Below the pieces are notes generated by a model. It saw only the letters and a list, made by a program, of their open reading frames with translations. It was not told the DNA's origin and did no database searches. DNA of 64,000 nt, from NCBI GenBank assembly GCA_021234155.1, contig JAJEKV010000016.1:18102698-18166697 (forward strand), read 5' to 3'. This document shows positions 43,417 to 54,501 of the stretch, one piece after another; positions within the stretch are counted from its first letter, which is position 1, and every line of letters begins with the position of its first letter. The position numbers and the translations under genes are program-made. The stretch comes from Isoetes taiwanensis. Its lineage: Eukaryota; Streptophyta; Lycopodiopsida; Isoetales; Isoetaceae.

Positions 43417-46400
43417 TTAGTTACCAAGAGTACGTTCCCCATTATCAAGTGGACCCTCATCTTGTGACCACTGACATTTGAAGTAGCTATAAAATCCCTG
43501 CAATTTGCCAACCATGTCCAGATCTTTATTGTATGCCACCCCCATCTTTCTATGGTGGGATAAGGCCATAAGAGCCACTTCCATGTTGAAGATGTTCTTT
43601 AACTTAGTTACCGGGTTATCCGCCCCTAATGCCACATCACATCGGTGTCTCCATATCACCCAAAGTGCCACATTTACCATGGAGGCAGTAATGATGCACT
43701 TATCTGCTCTGTTAAGTAGTTCTGGCCAGGCAAGATGAACCAAATCAATCCCTAGAATCGGGGAGACCCAACACCAGAATTCATGGATCATGGGACAAAA
43801 AAAAAGATGCCTGAGAGATTCACGTGAGTGGCATCCCAGAGGGCACATATCATCAGTCACAATCCCTTTATTTAAGTAACACTTCTTTAGTAATCGAGAC
43901 CCCTTGAAGCGCAAATCCACCTAAAGAATTGAAGCTTCTTAGAGCGTATAGATTTCCAAGAGTCACTAGAAGAGACTTACGCGAACTATTGTCAAGTACC
44001 CCCCCTCATTTCGCTATTAATGGAGTTCCGACACCACACAAGGCACGATAAATACCGCCACATCAGACTACTTTTTCTTTTCCTCGCACACCACCATGCC
44101 TCTTCGGGACCCGGCACCCACGACGCTTTTGACATTTCTCGGGATCTCTTGCAAAGACCTTTCTATCTCCTTCCCCTACCCTTCAAATTGTAGCCTTGAA
44201 TTTAGTCCAGGAGGTCCACCTGCCATTCACCCATAAATGTTGTAGATATTGCACACCATGTTCTCTCCACTTCGTAAATATACGGGGATGGACCAGGGCC
44301 AAGGGGAGACCATCCTTATTCCACACATGTGTATTCGAAGATATCTTGAAATGCCCAAAATTTTGTTAGGAACATTGGTCGGGAAACATACGAATATTAC
44401 CTCCTTCCAAGCCTGGAGTATTCTTCTCATTATAGGGGAAGTACCTGGAGCCACTTTAAAATCATAAAAGAAGGCCCCCAGCTCATCTCTAGGCAAAGAT
44501 GGCTTACCTTTGATCTTACACTGGTTGAGCCAGTATTTAACAAATACCATGGTCGGGGACGAAGTCATCTTGAAGTACACGCCAAACAAATTTGGTACGC
44601 AAGTGCTTGTGCCCTCAGATAAAGGGTCTTTACATCCTAGTCCCCCCTCCCTCTTGTCTCTACACAGCTCTGACCATGCTACTTTGGCGATACCGCTCCA
44701 AATGAACTTCCTCATAATGACCTGTATCTGATTATATACACTTTTTTGAGCCACGATCACTGATGAGAAATATATATGAGAAGATGCAAAGACAAAGATT
44801 AGCAATAAAGGATGACTCACCTGCAATTGCTAACCCTTTAGCGGAACCACAACCCCATTTTTTTTCCTAAGCCTGTCCAATATTGGGGACCATAAGCCTT
44901 TCATGCTATCCGAGAGAGATAGTGGTAGACCTAGAAGCTTAACCGCCTCATTTGTTAACACCAATGGAACCCAAGTTCTTTAGCACGAGGATCAATATCC
45001 CCATCCAAGGCCCATAGAGTAGAACATTTGTTTGCATTGAGCTCAATACTAGAAATATCCTTAAAGGCAACTAGAATATCACGAAAAGGATTGGAAACTA
45101 CCGTCATCAAACCCGAGGAACATGAAGGTATCGCCTCAGATACCGCATAATCGTAAGCTTCCCACCTTGTCCCTAAGAGATAGTCCGACATGGCACCTTC
45201 CACCACTTTGAGGTTTACCATTTTTGTAAGAAAGCTAGCCATAATCACAAAGAGGTAGGGAGCTAATGGACATCCCCGGGCGATTCCTTTCCCCGAGGTG
45301 AAATAGGCCCGACGGCTCGCCATTAACAAGTACCGGTAAGCAGAGGCAAGCTTGTTCATGCCCATAGAGAGATTGATGAACTCACTCTGAATCCCATATA
45401 TTTCATAGTCTCTTGCAAACCTTCCCATCTAAGGGAGTCATAGGCCTTCCAAAATCCATCTTTACAAGAACACGCTACGCTTCGAGTATCTACACCAGTG
45501 TAACCCTTCCCTAGTTGCAATATAATTATCAAGAATGTACCGCCATGAAGGAATGCCGATTGTTCTCTACCAATTACCCCTCGCTAGAATAGGCTTAACG
45601 CGTTGGCAATGCCTTTCATAATGACCTTGTACATAACATTGGTCGAGCAATAGGTCTCCATTCACCAAGCGATACCGCCTTGGTACTTTAGGTATAAGGG
45701 TGATGAACCCAAATGGCTAGAGGGGGGTGCGCAGTAGAGGAAGACCATGCACCTCTTATCGCCTTCACAAAGTCGGGCCTCAAGACGCCCCGCAATTCCA
45801 CAAAGAATTCGGGAGGGAAACCGCCTCGGACCAGGAGATTTACCTGAGGCCAAAGAACACAGAGTTTTGTAAATTTCCTCATCATCAAAATACCGAATCA
45901 AGCTTTGATTCTCATCATGTGTGACTTTATCCGACCAATCCATCTTGGTCATCCATTGCGAGATCTGGGCTTGAAATGACAATGGTCTAGGATCTTCCAT
46001 AAATTGTTTCTGGAAGCTTTCTCTTATGAATGTCTTGATCTCTTCTTGGTCCTCTAATGTGGAATCACCATTGTCTCTTATAGTTGAGATACTATTTTCT
46101 CGCCAGCCTTTGCCCTCGCCATTCTCAAGAAACATTTAGAGTTCTCGGAGTCAAGCTCAGTATACCACTTTGTCTTAGAGCGTACCGCGACCCCCCTTGC
46201 TTCTTCCTCCTCAATAGCTTTGGCTTTTCCTTCAAGTTCCACTTCCCTGCACTGCTTTTCCAGGTCATGTGGATGATCTAAGAGTTCTTGCTTAATCTCC
46301 CTTAGCAGATTATACACAATATCTTTTTCCTTTCTCTCAATTCCAAAGATCTCATTCTCCCCCATTCTTTTATCCATCTCTTCATCAGGTTACTTTTTTG

Positions 46401-47260
46401 TATCCAAGCTTTCATACTAGGGAGACCATCAAGATTTGGTAACGAGGCCAGGAATGCCCTAAATGGTCTGCAAAAGGCCTCCTTTCCTAACCATGATGTA
46501 TTGAATTTGAATGGAACATTACCTTGCTTCCTGATAGAGGGGACATTTTCTAGGACGAGCTTCGGGTAATGTGATCCGAAAAGAGAATGCAAGCTCTCCT
46601 TCAACATAGCATTTATCCATGAAACAAGCTGATTTATTGGCCATATAGAATCTGTCAAGTAAGCAATATACCATGTCCTGCCCCTTTTGCTTATTTGACC
46701 ATCAGAAAGAAGCGTTAGAGGGAGGTACTAGTGAAAGTCCAACATTGTTTAAGAGGGAGTTCCAAGAAATTTCTTCCTCCTCCTGTAGATTTCTGTGCAA
46801 TCCTATTTTTTGGTCCCAAACATCCGTCATATTCAGATCCCCACCAAGAATCCAGTTCTCTATCCCCCTGCCATGCTGAATAATCCAATCTTCTATCTCC
46901 TTCCACATAACTGCTCTTTCCGCGGGAACATTAGATGCATATATGTTGAGGAGTCCCCACTGACATTCCGTTGTTTCAAATGTTATGGCTTGCCATCTGC
47001 CATCTCTTCCAGCAAACTGATGCCTCTGTAGCTGTCCTTTCCATAGAATACATGTACCTCCTTTAGTGCCTCGGGCCGCACAACTGAAAGACGAGTAGTC
47101 ACATCCCACCCAACTCCCAATGGATCTGGCCTCAAAATCTGGGAGTCTGTGCTCCTGAAGTAAGATGATATCAGCTTTCATAGATCTGAGTGCTGCTAGG
47201 ACCCGACCCCTTTTGAGAACTCCCTTAATGCCTCGCAAATTCCAAGAGACAATAATCATT
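43417..47260 (-). pseudogene. LINE ORF2: endonuclease-reverse transcriptase
   Basis: An APE-type endonuclease opens at about 47257 (IIVSWNLRGIKGVLKRGR, then IILLQEHRLP, LLNIYASN and ILGGDLNMTD). The RT follows at 44955-46658 with KSKCF-type and SGKSPGP segments and GIARGCPLAPYLFVIMA. The expected F/Y-A-D-D position reads Y-D-Y-A-V-S and is lost. The C-terminal part at 44227-44826 includes RDKREGGLGCKD, and 43417-43920 carries a zf-RVT-like region (DDMCPLGCHSRESLRHLFFC, then W-V-S-P-I-L-G). Target-primed reverse transcription is the family role. This copy is inactive. Confidence 0.85.
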
Positions 47261-47779
47261 GCATAATAGTTGGCACAACTTATGTCTCCCAAATAGGTGG
47301 CCTTTGGCATATAGTGGCTTCCCCATATACAGATGCACTTTGCCTTTTTGCTCACGAAAGGTTATCATATAGGCTATCATATGGATGCCTCCATGTATCC
47401 TTTTTATGTAAAGGTATGTGGTTGTACCACAATATATCCTTTCCGTGGTCCATGTGGCCCATGGTCCATGGAGCACATTTCCATCCAATGTCCCCATTGC
47501 CATGTCTTCACCCATTGAACGGCATATCTCCAAAACCATGGGGGAAAAGAGACCCCAAACCATGTGCTTGTACCCCCCACCATTGGGTTGAGTTGAGTGA
47601 TTGACCCAATTCTTTTCATAGTGTGAGACATATTTATCTTCCAATACAAAGATATAGTGGTGAATCACTTTTGTGTTTTGACGTTGAATGAACATGAAGT
47701 TTATCAAGAGTGTATCTCGAAACTTGAAACAAAGGAGTTTATATTCCAGATAAAAAGCTATAAAAAGCTAACAATCCCC

Positions 47780-48955
47780 TATGGATTGCTTACAAAAAAG
47801 TTTGCTAACTTAGGCAAACTCATATCTGCTACAGGCTTGACCTCAAAGAAGCCAAAACAACCAAACCCATTCTGAAAAAAACCACATCTTAAGCCATGCC
47901 TTTCTTTTTTCCAACTCATTTCCTTTCCTAAACACTTCACTCTTTGAAAGAGAAACCACATCTTGAAACCAATTGAATTTCCCTTAACAAAACTAACCCG
48001 ATAAGAGCCTTGTGCTTCAGAATACTGCTCCACGTTGAAGCTCCTGCTATGCCATTTTGGAGGTTTCTCCAATTGAGTATTCCAGGAGAACCTTGGCGAC
48101 ACTTGATTCAAATTCATGCTTGCTGATTTTCTTCCCTCCAGACCCCTTTTTTCCTTTTTTTGCTTCGCTAATAGCAAGAGCCTTTACTGTCTTCCGAGCA
48201 GTAGCATCATCTTTTTTGTTGCCTTGGATCAAGGAATGAACATCCTGTTCTTGTTTATCCGTTATCAGATCTTCCATTAGATCCTGTAGGAAGCGCACCT
48301 GCTGCAGTTGCTGCCCTTTGGGTGACAATGGGGCTGCGTGTGTATCCACGATGGGATCATGGGCAACCACGCCTTTTTTGAAAGAAGCCTTGCCCTTCTT
48401 CGGATCTTGCAGCAGCTCTAGCTTGTCACTGGCAACTGGGGTGGGCTGATCCGTCTCATGAGCAATAGAAGGAGGAAGAGCATCGCTAGAAGGGGCCACA
48501 TGAGCTAGGAGAGCAGCCGAGACAAAGTGAGAAGGCATAAGCTCAGCAGAGAAAGCGGGTTGAGGCCTTTCAGATTAAACAGGGAAAGATAGCAAATAAG
48601 TAGACCTTGGGCGGGAGACCAGGTCTGTTTTGTAGCTGGAAGGAGCATTGGAAGTTGTGGCCTATGCTGGCGCTTGCGATGTGTAGGGAGGGGATGGCAG
48701 ACCACCCCGTTGGGGCAGGCTTGGGAGATATCCTTCATAGTGGGAAGACGGAGCACCTCTTATAGTACCGCTATGTTGTGGATTACAGAGCCTAGTTAAC
48801 GCGCGGGATGAAGCTGGCTCTCCTGGCCCTTCCAGGCACTTTGCATCTTCAAGGGGACGAGCTTCAAGTGGTAGCAGCTTCAGGAAGTATTGAGCTCTCT
48901 TTCCTTTCTTTGATCTGATAGAAACTTTATATGTGATAGAATTTCTTCTTGGCAT
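47780..48955 (-). pseudogene. LINE ORF1-like region
   Basis: Minus frames 48662-48955 and 48047-48538 are Lys/Ser-rich (RNSITYKVSIRSKKGKRAQY; later KKGKKGSGGKKISKHEFES). A further frame at 47779-48177 carries FGCFGFFEVKPVADMSLPKL. Position upstream of ORF2 and basic composition fit an RNA-binding ORF1 protein, but no RRM or zinc knuckle is seen. Confidence 0.4.
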
Positions 48956-49476
48956 CTCAATTTGACACTCTTTTTGAGGGAGGAAGGAGATGTCTCAAAC
49001 AGGTGGAAAGATCCAGGGGCTGTTCCCTTAGTATCTGTTTTTCTTTAAAAGAGGTGTAGGTTTGCGCCAGAGTACTCATCTTTGAGGAAAAGGGATGGGC
49101 CTCCGTTAGTATGAGGAATAACAGAGAAGAAGTAGAGCTACCCTTGCTCAAGTACTAAGTTTAAGCATCTTATTCACCCCTCTTCTTGGGTGTGGTTCAA
49201 ATACTTCCTATCTAGCCTATTATGAGGCGTGGAATAAGGTCTTGTACCATTTCTTTATCAATAAAATATAAATATCTTGCCTCCGAAAAAAAAAAAAAAA
49301 AAAAGAAGAAGAAGAAGAAGAAGAAGAGAGAAGAGGAATCGCCGATGAGACGTTGATGAAGAACCTCGCTTAATATAGTGATCTCCCAACCAGAGAAGGC
49401 ATGCACCGCATGCATGCAAGACATGCATGCTCGCCCCCTCTAGAATTTCGATCCGAGGGCTCGGTTCGATGGGATT

Positions 49477-50282
49477 ATTTGGGTTTCAGGCATAGTGTGA
49501 TTTGGCCCTAATGTGGCATCCCAAACTATTTTTTGAAGGAGAACAAATATTAGCTGGCCCTAAAAGATAATCAAATTTCCATGTTCACACATCGCGTCCA
49601 TTTCTTTTTTTGCATTCTCTTTTTATTTCCTGTTCTATTAATATGTCATACGTGGCTTTTATTTTTTTTCATTAGCCTAGCTGGCCCTAAAAAATAATCA
49701 AATTTCCATGTTCACACATCGCGTCCATTTCTTTTTTTGCGTTCTACTTTTATTTCCTGTTTTGTTAATATGTCATACATGGCTTTTATTTTTTTCATAA
49801 CATGGCTCTATTTTTTTTTCCCGTAAAAACTCTAATAAAGTAACTTTTCACGTCCTCGAAAAGACCTCGAAGTTTAGAGGGAAAATAATCTTTGCTTGTA
49901 GAGGAGGCCATACCTATAGCAATTTATATTTCAATACATTATTTTGTATTTGCAAATTTCGAATTTCTAATGCTAAATTCTACTTGTATTGATGGAATTC
50001 CGTAGTCTTGTTAAATTGGACTTCGTTCGAGAATTTTGGTTTCCAATTGGACATGTTCCACTCAATTTAAGATTGTCCTATTAGTTTTGGGATCAAAAGT
50101 ATTTTTAATTGAGCATTTGAGCACTTGTACTTTACATCACATCTATACTTCTAGTTCAGTTAGCTGCAATTTTAATTTCAAGTCTTAAAAGCCATTGTAC
50201 GTTTTTGGCTGATCTTATATTTCTTAAGACATGTGCAAATTAACTAATTCAAAATATGTACATTTTGAGGGGGTTTATTGAC
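49477..50282. repeat. spacer with 125-bp tandem duplication
   Basis: About 124 bp from CTAGCTGGCCCTAAAA (49553-49676) are repeated at 49677-49798, sharing ATCAAATTTCCATGTTCACA and CACATCGCGTCCATTTC. The rest of this stretch between the two element copies holds no gene. Confidence 0.8.
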
Positions 50283-51375
50283 AATCCCATCAATCCGAGC
50301 CCTCGGAGATTCTAGAGGGGGCGAGCATGCATGTTCTCACATGCATGCATTGTATGCTTTCTCTGGTTGGGAGATCGCTATATTATGCAAGGTTCTTCAT
50401 CAACGTCTCATCGGCGCTTCCTCTTCTCTCTCAGCAGTACCTTATTCTCTATTTTTTGAAACCATGCAAGAGAGGGCTTCTCCCTGCTTGGATTGACCAA
50501 TTTGGCATTTTTTTCATGCTATGGCATGTCCTTTCTCGGCCTTGCCACTTCTTTGGCCATAATCCTTTGATCTTCGCCCTCGATCCCGTTTTCATAAGGA
50601 AGTTCTCTTCTATTCAGGAGGTTTTTGTCGTTTTTATGCAAGCCCCATTTTAGAATCCCATCAATCCGAGCCCTCGAATAGAGATTCTAGAGGGGCGAGA
50701 ATGCATGTCTCGCATGCATTGCATTGCATTGCATGCTTTTGGGAGATCGCTATATTATGCGAGGTTCTTCATTAACGTCTCATCGGCACTTCCTCTTCTC
50801 TCGGCGCAATACCTTATTCTCTATTCTTTGAAACCCACCCTCCCCCCCTTAATTGTTTAATGTATTTGTCGCCTGGCACGCATGACCAGCCCCTCTATTT
50901 GGAGAGGTTTTTCTTTTGTTGTCGCATGGCATGCGTGATCAGCCCCTCCACTTTGGGAGGTTTGTTTTTTCACATTTGTCTTAGTGTTGGTGATGTGCAG
51001 GTACAGGTTAGCAAACAGCAGCAGCTTCGAATTCTCCATTCATGGGTTTTTTGGGAGCGATTTCTCAGTCTTACGTTTGTCCAAGCTCCTTGCCTAAGGC
51101 TTATCACTAGGGTTTTTCCTCGAAAACTCAAAAGGGCGGGGTTTTTTTAATCCCAGTGATAAGCTTTCGGCAGGTACACAAACCAAACATCTATTAGCAT
51201 TGTATTTTTTGGGGTCCAAGTTGTATAATTGGACATTCCCTTTATTTTTCTTCATGGGTAGTTCGCACGTGTGTGGCTACCCACTATCCACCATTGTAGG
51301 AAATCTGCTGAGATGAACGAGAAGTCTATCTATCGGGAGGTTTTTGTCGTTTTCATGCGAGACACATTCTAGAAT
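50283..51375 (+). mobile_element. 1.1-kb non-autonomous tyrosine-recombinase element, copy 2
   Basis: A1 is at 50283-50460, a ~150-bp internal part follows, B1 is at 50608-50656, A2 at 50654-50830, then a spacer with the hairpin motif, and B2 at 51327-51375 (1,093 bp). The left end (GACAATCCC), junction (TAGAATCCC) and right end (TAGAATTGA) share AAT. It is intact relative to copy 1 and in opposite orientation. No open frame for RT or recombinase exists; the internal part holds only a short sequence (ACCATGCAAGAGAGGG, CTTTCTCGGCCTTGCC). It resembles the miniature derivatives known for LTR and DNA elements. Confidence 0.8.
51091..51172 (+). ncRNA. structured hairpin motif, copy 2 of derivative
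   Basis: GCTTATCACT (51099-51108) pairs with AGTGATAAGC (51155-51164). The core GGGTTTTTCCTCGAAAAC and AAGGGCGGGGTTTTTTT is kept. The outer stem is weaker here (TGCC/GGCA). Confidence 0.55.
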
Positions 51376-52780
51376 TGAGATGTTGTCAACCATATTGTTG
51401 GCAATGTTATATTGATAAAATGTAATATTTGCTTTAGTAATTAAGGCTATGTTTTAGGTCATAATTCTAGGAACTACGGTCGAGCTCCTTGATCGAAAGA
51501 TACTTAAAGAGCGGTGCACCTGAGTTTCAGGAATTGAGACTATATATGTATATGCAAAATCAAACATGGGCTATATCGAGCATAAATGTTCTTACTCTTT
51601 ATAAATCTATTTTTGTTTACCTCAATAAGGGAGACTTTAAGACCTACCAAAATATCTCAGAGTTGGAGCCTGAGTAGAGGCATCTACGCATGCTTTTGTA
51701 TATGTGCTATAGTTGATCATTTGGATATATGGATGGGCTTCACCATCGAGGTGGCGTGATTAGATTGTTATAGTATTGTTTTGCCATCTGCTTATGTTAT
51801 GTTTATGCCTCTATGTTTAGATGATCTTATAGAGGATAGAGTCGAGAAGATGCCCCGTGTCCTCTACCCATCCACTTGGCCATCCCCAGTGTGGGTCAGA
51901 CAGAGGGCCCTACCGATAAAGCGGTCATGGTGAGGGGGATTTTCTTTCGCAATACCGAAGTTAGCAATATAGAAGGAAGTAGCATAATATATACAAACTA
52001 ATATGTAGCACAATAACATGAGGTTCCAAGGGGATTTGATGTGGATGCAAAATTGACAATTCCTGAAACCATAAACCATATCCCTAAAACAATTGAATGC
52101 GTTGTTTAAAAAAAATATATAGATTCAAGATGAACAAGGTGCTGCGCACGGAGGGTTGCCCTCCGTGGCCGGAGGTTGAGGTGGCTTAAATCATACTTGA
52201 AAGTTATGTTTTTATAATCAATCAAAATTGCTATTTTAGAACATTGTCATTTTGTGAAGATGATGGTACCCATTTGCATCACTAACTCCTCCTCTTGGAC
52301 TAGGATCCAACTGGATACATGGACATTGGGGTTTGAGTGTAACTATTGGTCTGTGGTGCTCGGTATGGAACAAGGATGGCAGAAGCATAAGGAGAAGCCT
52401 AATAGAGGAGAGAATGGAAATACATGTTTTGTGAAGTGACTTAAATCATAGTTCAAAGTCATGTTTTGACAATCGATTCAAGTTGCTACTTAGACAATAG
52501 AGTACTTGATACCATGAGTTTATTAATAGCATAAAGTATTTGATACTTGATAGCATACGAAGCAATGTATGAAGAATTCAAATAGAGAAGTAAGAGGAGG
52601 AGTGGGGTGCAAAAGAACTTAGGAACTGTGAATTGTTTTATATATCAATTTTGTTGAGGGTACGAAGGAAGAAGTCGATATTTTAAAATGAAGAAGGTTG
52701 CTAAGAATTTAATAGCATGAAATACATGGAAGTTGCAAGCCAAGGAAAGCTGCTTAGAAATGCGAAGGCATGTCTTTTGT
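51376..52780. other. intergenic DNA
   Basis: No supported gene. Short unrelated frames only. Confidence 0.4.
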
Positions 52781-52783
52781 TGC

Positions 52784-53345
52784 TCAATAGTTATGGGTCA
52801 TGTTGTGAGTTTGGGTCCTGACGAATGCAATGATTTGGAGTCTGTGATTGAGCTCGAACATGCATTTACCCCGACTCTTTAGTACGCTTTGGCGCAATGA
52901 TTGAGGATCTATCTTCATTGTAGCTAATGCGCCTCCTAATGGATAACCGAGAAATTTGTCAAGCAATGCTCCTATCACTGTGACATGTAGCATCTTGGAT
53001 GCAGTGTCGATATCGCCGAACATTGTTAACTCATCTATCATGTCGTCGTTCCTGCACGTGTCGCAGAGACTGTCCGACACTGCCTTATTGCAAGCATTGC
53101 ACGTCTTGATGACCTTGTTGTCACCAGTTATATTCAATCTCAATATGCCTAAGACCCTACATCCAAGAATGTTTGATTAGTGGAAAGTTATATGAAATAA
53201 GGTGAGAAGCAAGGACAATTTTGGCTTAATTTTAGTGGCAGAAGATATACCTTGATATTTTCTAGCATGTGTGCTGCGAAGTCTTTGTTTGTGAGTGTCG
53301 CCACTACATCATTGTCTAGGAACTATAATTCATCCGGAAACCAGC
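52784..53345 (-). pseudogene. OB-fold/zinc-ribbon protein fragment (RPA1/MEIOB-like?)
   Basis: Two exon-like pieces lie on the minus strand. The first, at about 53252-53345, reads VVATLTNKDFAAHMLENIK and ends at a GT donor but has an upstream in-frame stop. The second, from about 53163, follows an AG acceptor and reads GILRLNITGDNKVIK, then the four-cysteine CNACNKAVSDSLCDTC, then a DIDTASKMLHVTVIGALLDKFLG stretch. A C-x2-C...C-x2-C ribbon followed by beta-rich sequence resembles the C-terminal OB domain of RPA1-type single-strand DNA-binding proteins, including meiotic relatives. The stop and the lack of other exons suggest a relic. Family assignment is tentative. Confidence 0.35.
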
Positions 53346-53369
53346 TTGATACTGCATCACAATCTTGAA

Positions 53370-54500
53370 TGCCATTGAAGCAAACTAATAAACTACCTCA
53401 GCGCCAAACAAGCCGAAGCCGAAGCAGAAAGCCAAAGCAGATAAGATCAACAACGTGGCCTCCCTTCAAGTTTTTTCACAATTATTTTTCCTTCCTAATT
53501 TTTCCCCCACTCGGGAATCTAAAGACATCAAGGAATCGAATCTTGTTGTGAATCAATTATATAAGTGTAGATAGGAGGATTCTATAGATTTCCCAACAGA
53601 CTGTCCCCCAACACTAGGCACAGTAGTACAAGTTTTGAGCCTTAAATTCAAAATTCGAAGATGAATGAGCGTTAATAACTCTAAGAGTATATGAATTTTA
53701 TTTGGATAAATTATCGACAACATAAAAACATTTTTGAAAACTTAATCATGAGCAAAGAGCAAAGTACTTAAGGTGTTTTAACCTTCCCTATCCACGCAAA
53801 GCTTTAAGTTAAAGCTCAAATGCAAATGCACTAGCAAAATGCTCGCGATAGGTCTTCTAATTGCAGTCTGGAATACACTGCAACTCTAAGAGCCTTGTTT
53901 AACAATTGTTACCACTACCTTCAAAAAGCCTATATAAATAAAGAAATAAACAACATTGGGTAAAGAATAAACCACCTCGGACAGGCAACAGAGAAGCCAT
54001 CGCAAATATTCTCAAACAGACTATAATGCAAGCCAACAACCACGTTAGAAAGCCATGGCTACCAGATAGATGGTCCATGGATTTCAGTTTTACATGCAAA
54101 ATTCCGTGAACATGACATTAAGCATCAACTTGTTGTACATCCCGATAAGATCACATTGAGCTTACAACACATTGAGCTTGTTAAGATCCCAACAAGCTTA
54201 CGACACATGATTTGCACAAACCGGATTCACCAAATAATTTCTCACATACCTGTACCTCACATTATAATTTTCTCAAAGAGATCCCTGTACCTCATACCAA
54301 TATCTCCTCTCCTTTCATACCTATTGTCTCACGCCAATCTCACTCTTGCAACCTGTAATCAAATTCCAATCCTAGTGCATCACACAAAATTGCACCAAAC
54401 ACAAATGCATACTGCTCGGCTTGCTCCCTCATAGCTGCATAGTGCTTAGCCTTGTCATCTTCTAGCAGAACATAACAAAAGCCATGCTAAGCCTGGGGCT
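53370..54500. other. intergenic DNA
   Basis: No supported gene. This stretch lies between two minus-strand loci and includes the region just 3' of the LPA1-like gene. Confidence 0.4.
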
Positions 54501-54501
54501 A

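Larger units (their letters stand above)
43146..48960 (-). mobile_element. L1-type LINE, decayed
   Basis: The 3' end is the poly-T run at 43146-43163 (poly-A on the minus strand). Upstream lie ORF2 (endonuclease, RT, zinc-finger end; 43417-47260) and a basic ORF1-like region (47780-48955). The 5' limit and its target duplication could not be found. Numerous stops and frameshifts are present. The stretch 47290-47710 does not resemble LINE coding sequence and is unassigned. Confidence 0.75.
42589..49325 (+). mobile_element. 6.7-kb poly-A retroposon insertion into element copy 1
   Basis: The target sequence GAGAGAAGAGGAA stands on both sides (42576-42588 and 49326-49338). The insert ends in a poly-A tract (49286-49304), then (GAA)n. 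Its 5' end has GC-rich sequence (GGTTAGGGCGGCGGCAGCGG), similar in style to the retroposon at 1487. An L1-type LINE on the opposite strand occupies most of the interior, so the insert itself is nested. Confidence 0.6.
41658..49476 (-). mobile_element. 1.1-kb non-autonomous tyrosine-recombinase element, copy 1 (split by insertion)
   Basis: Reading the minus strand, A1 is at 49339-49476, a short internal part at 42400-42588, B1 at 42349-42400, A2 at about 42200-42351, then a spacer with the hairpin motif, and B2 at 41658-41705. Without the insertion it is about 1.07 kb and matches copy 2 throughout. The junction GGGATTCTAG, left end CGTATTCTAG and right end GGGATTATTT share only ATT, with no target duplication. 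It encodes no recombinase. It needs a relative of the 8859-17048 element, whose terminal palindrome and hairpin it shares. Confidence 0.8.

Noticed and set aside
47314-47604. Open frames on both strands rich in His, Tyr and Trp
   Set aside because: Both strands are open, no domain is seen, and the stretch interrupts LINE-like sequence. Left unassigned.
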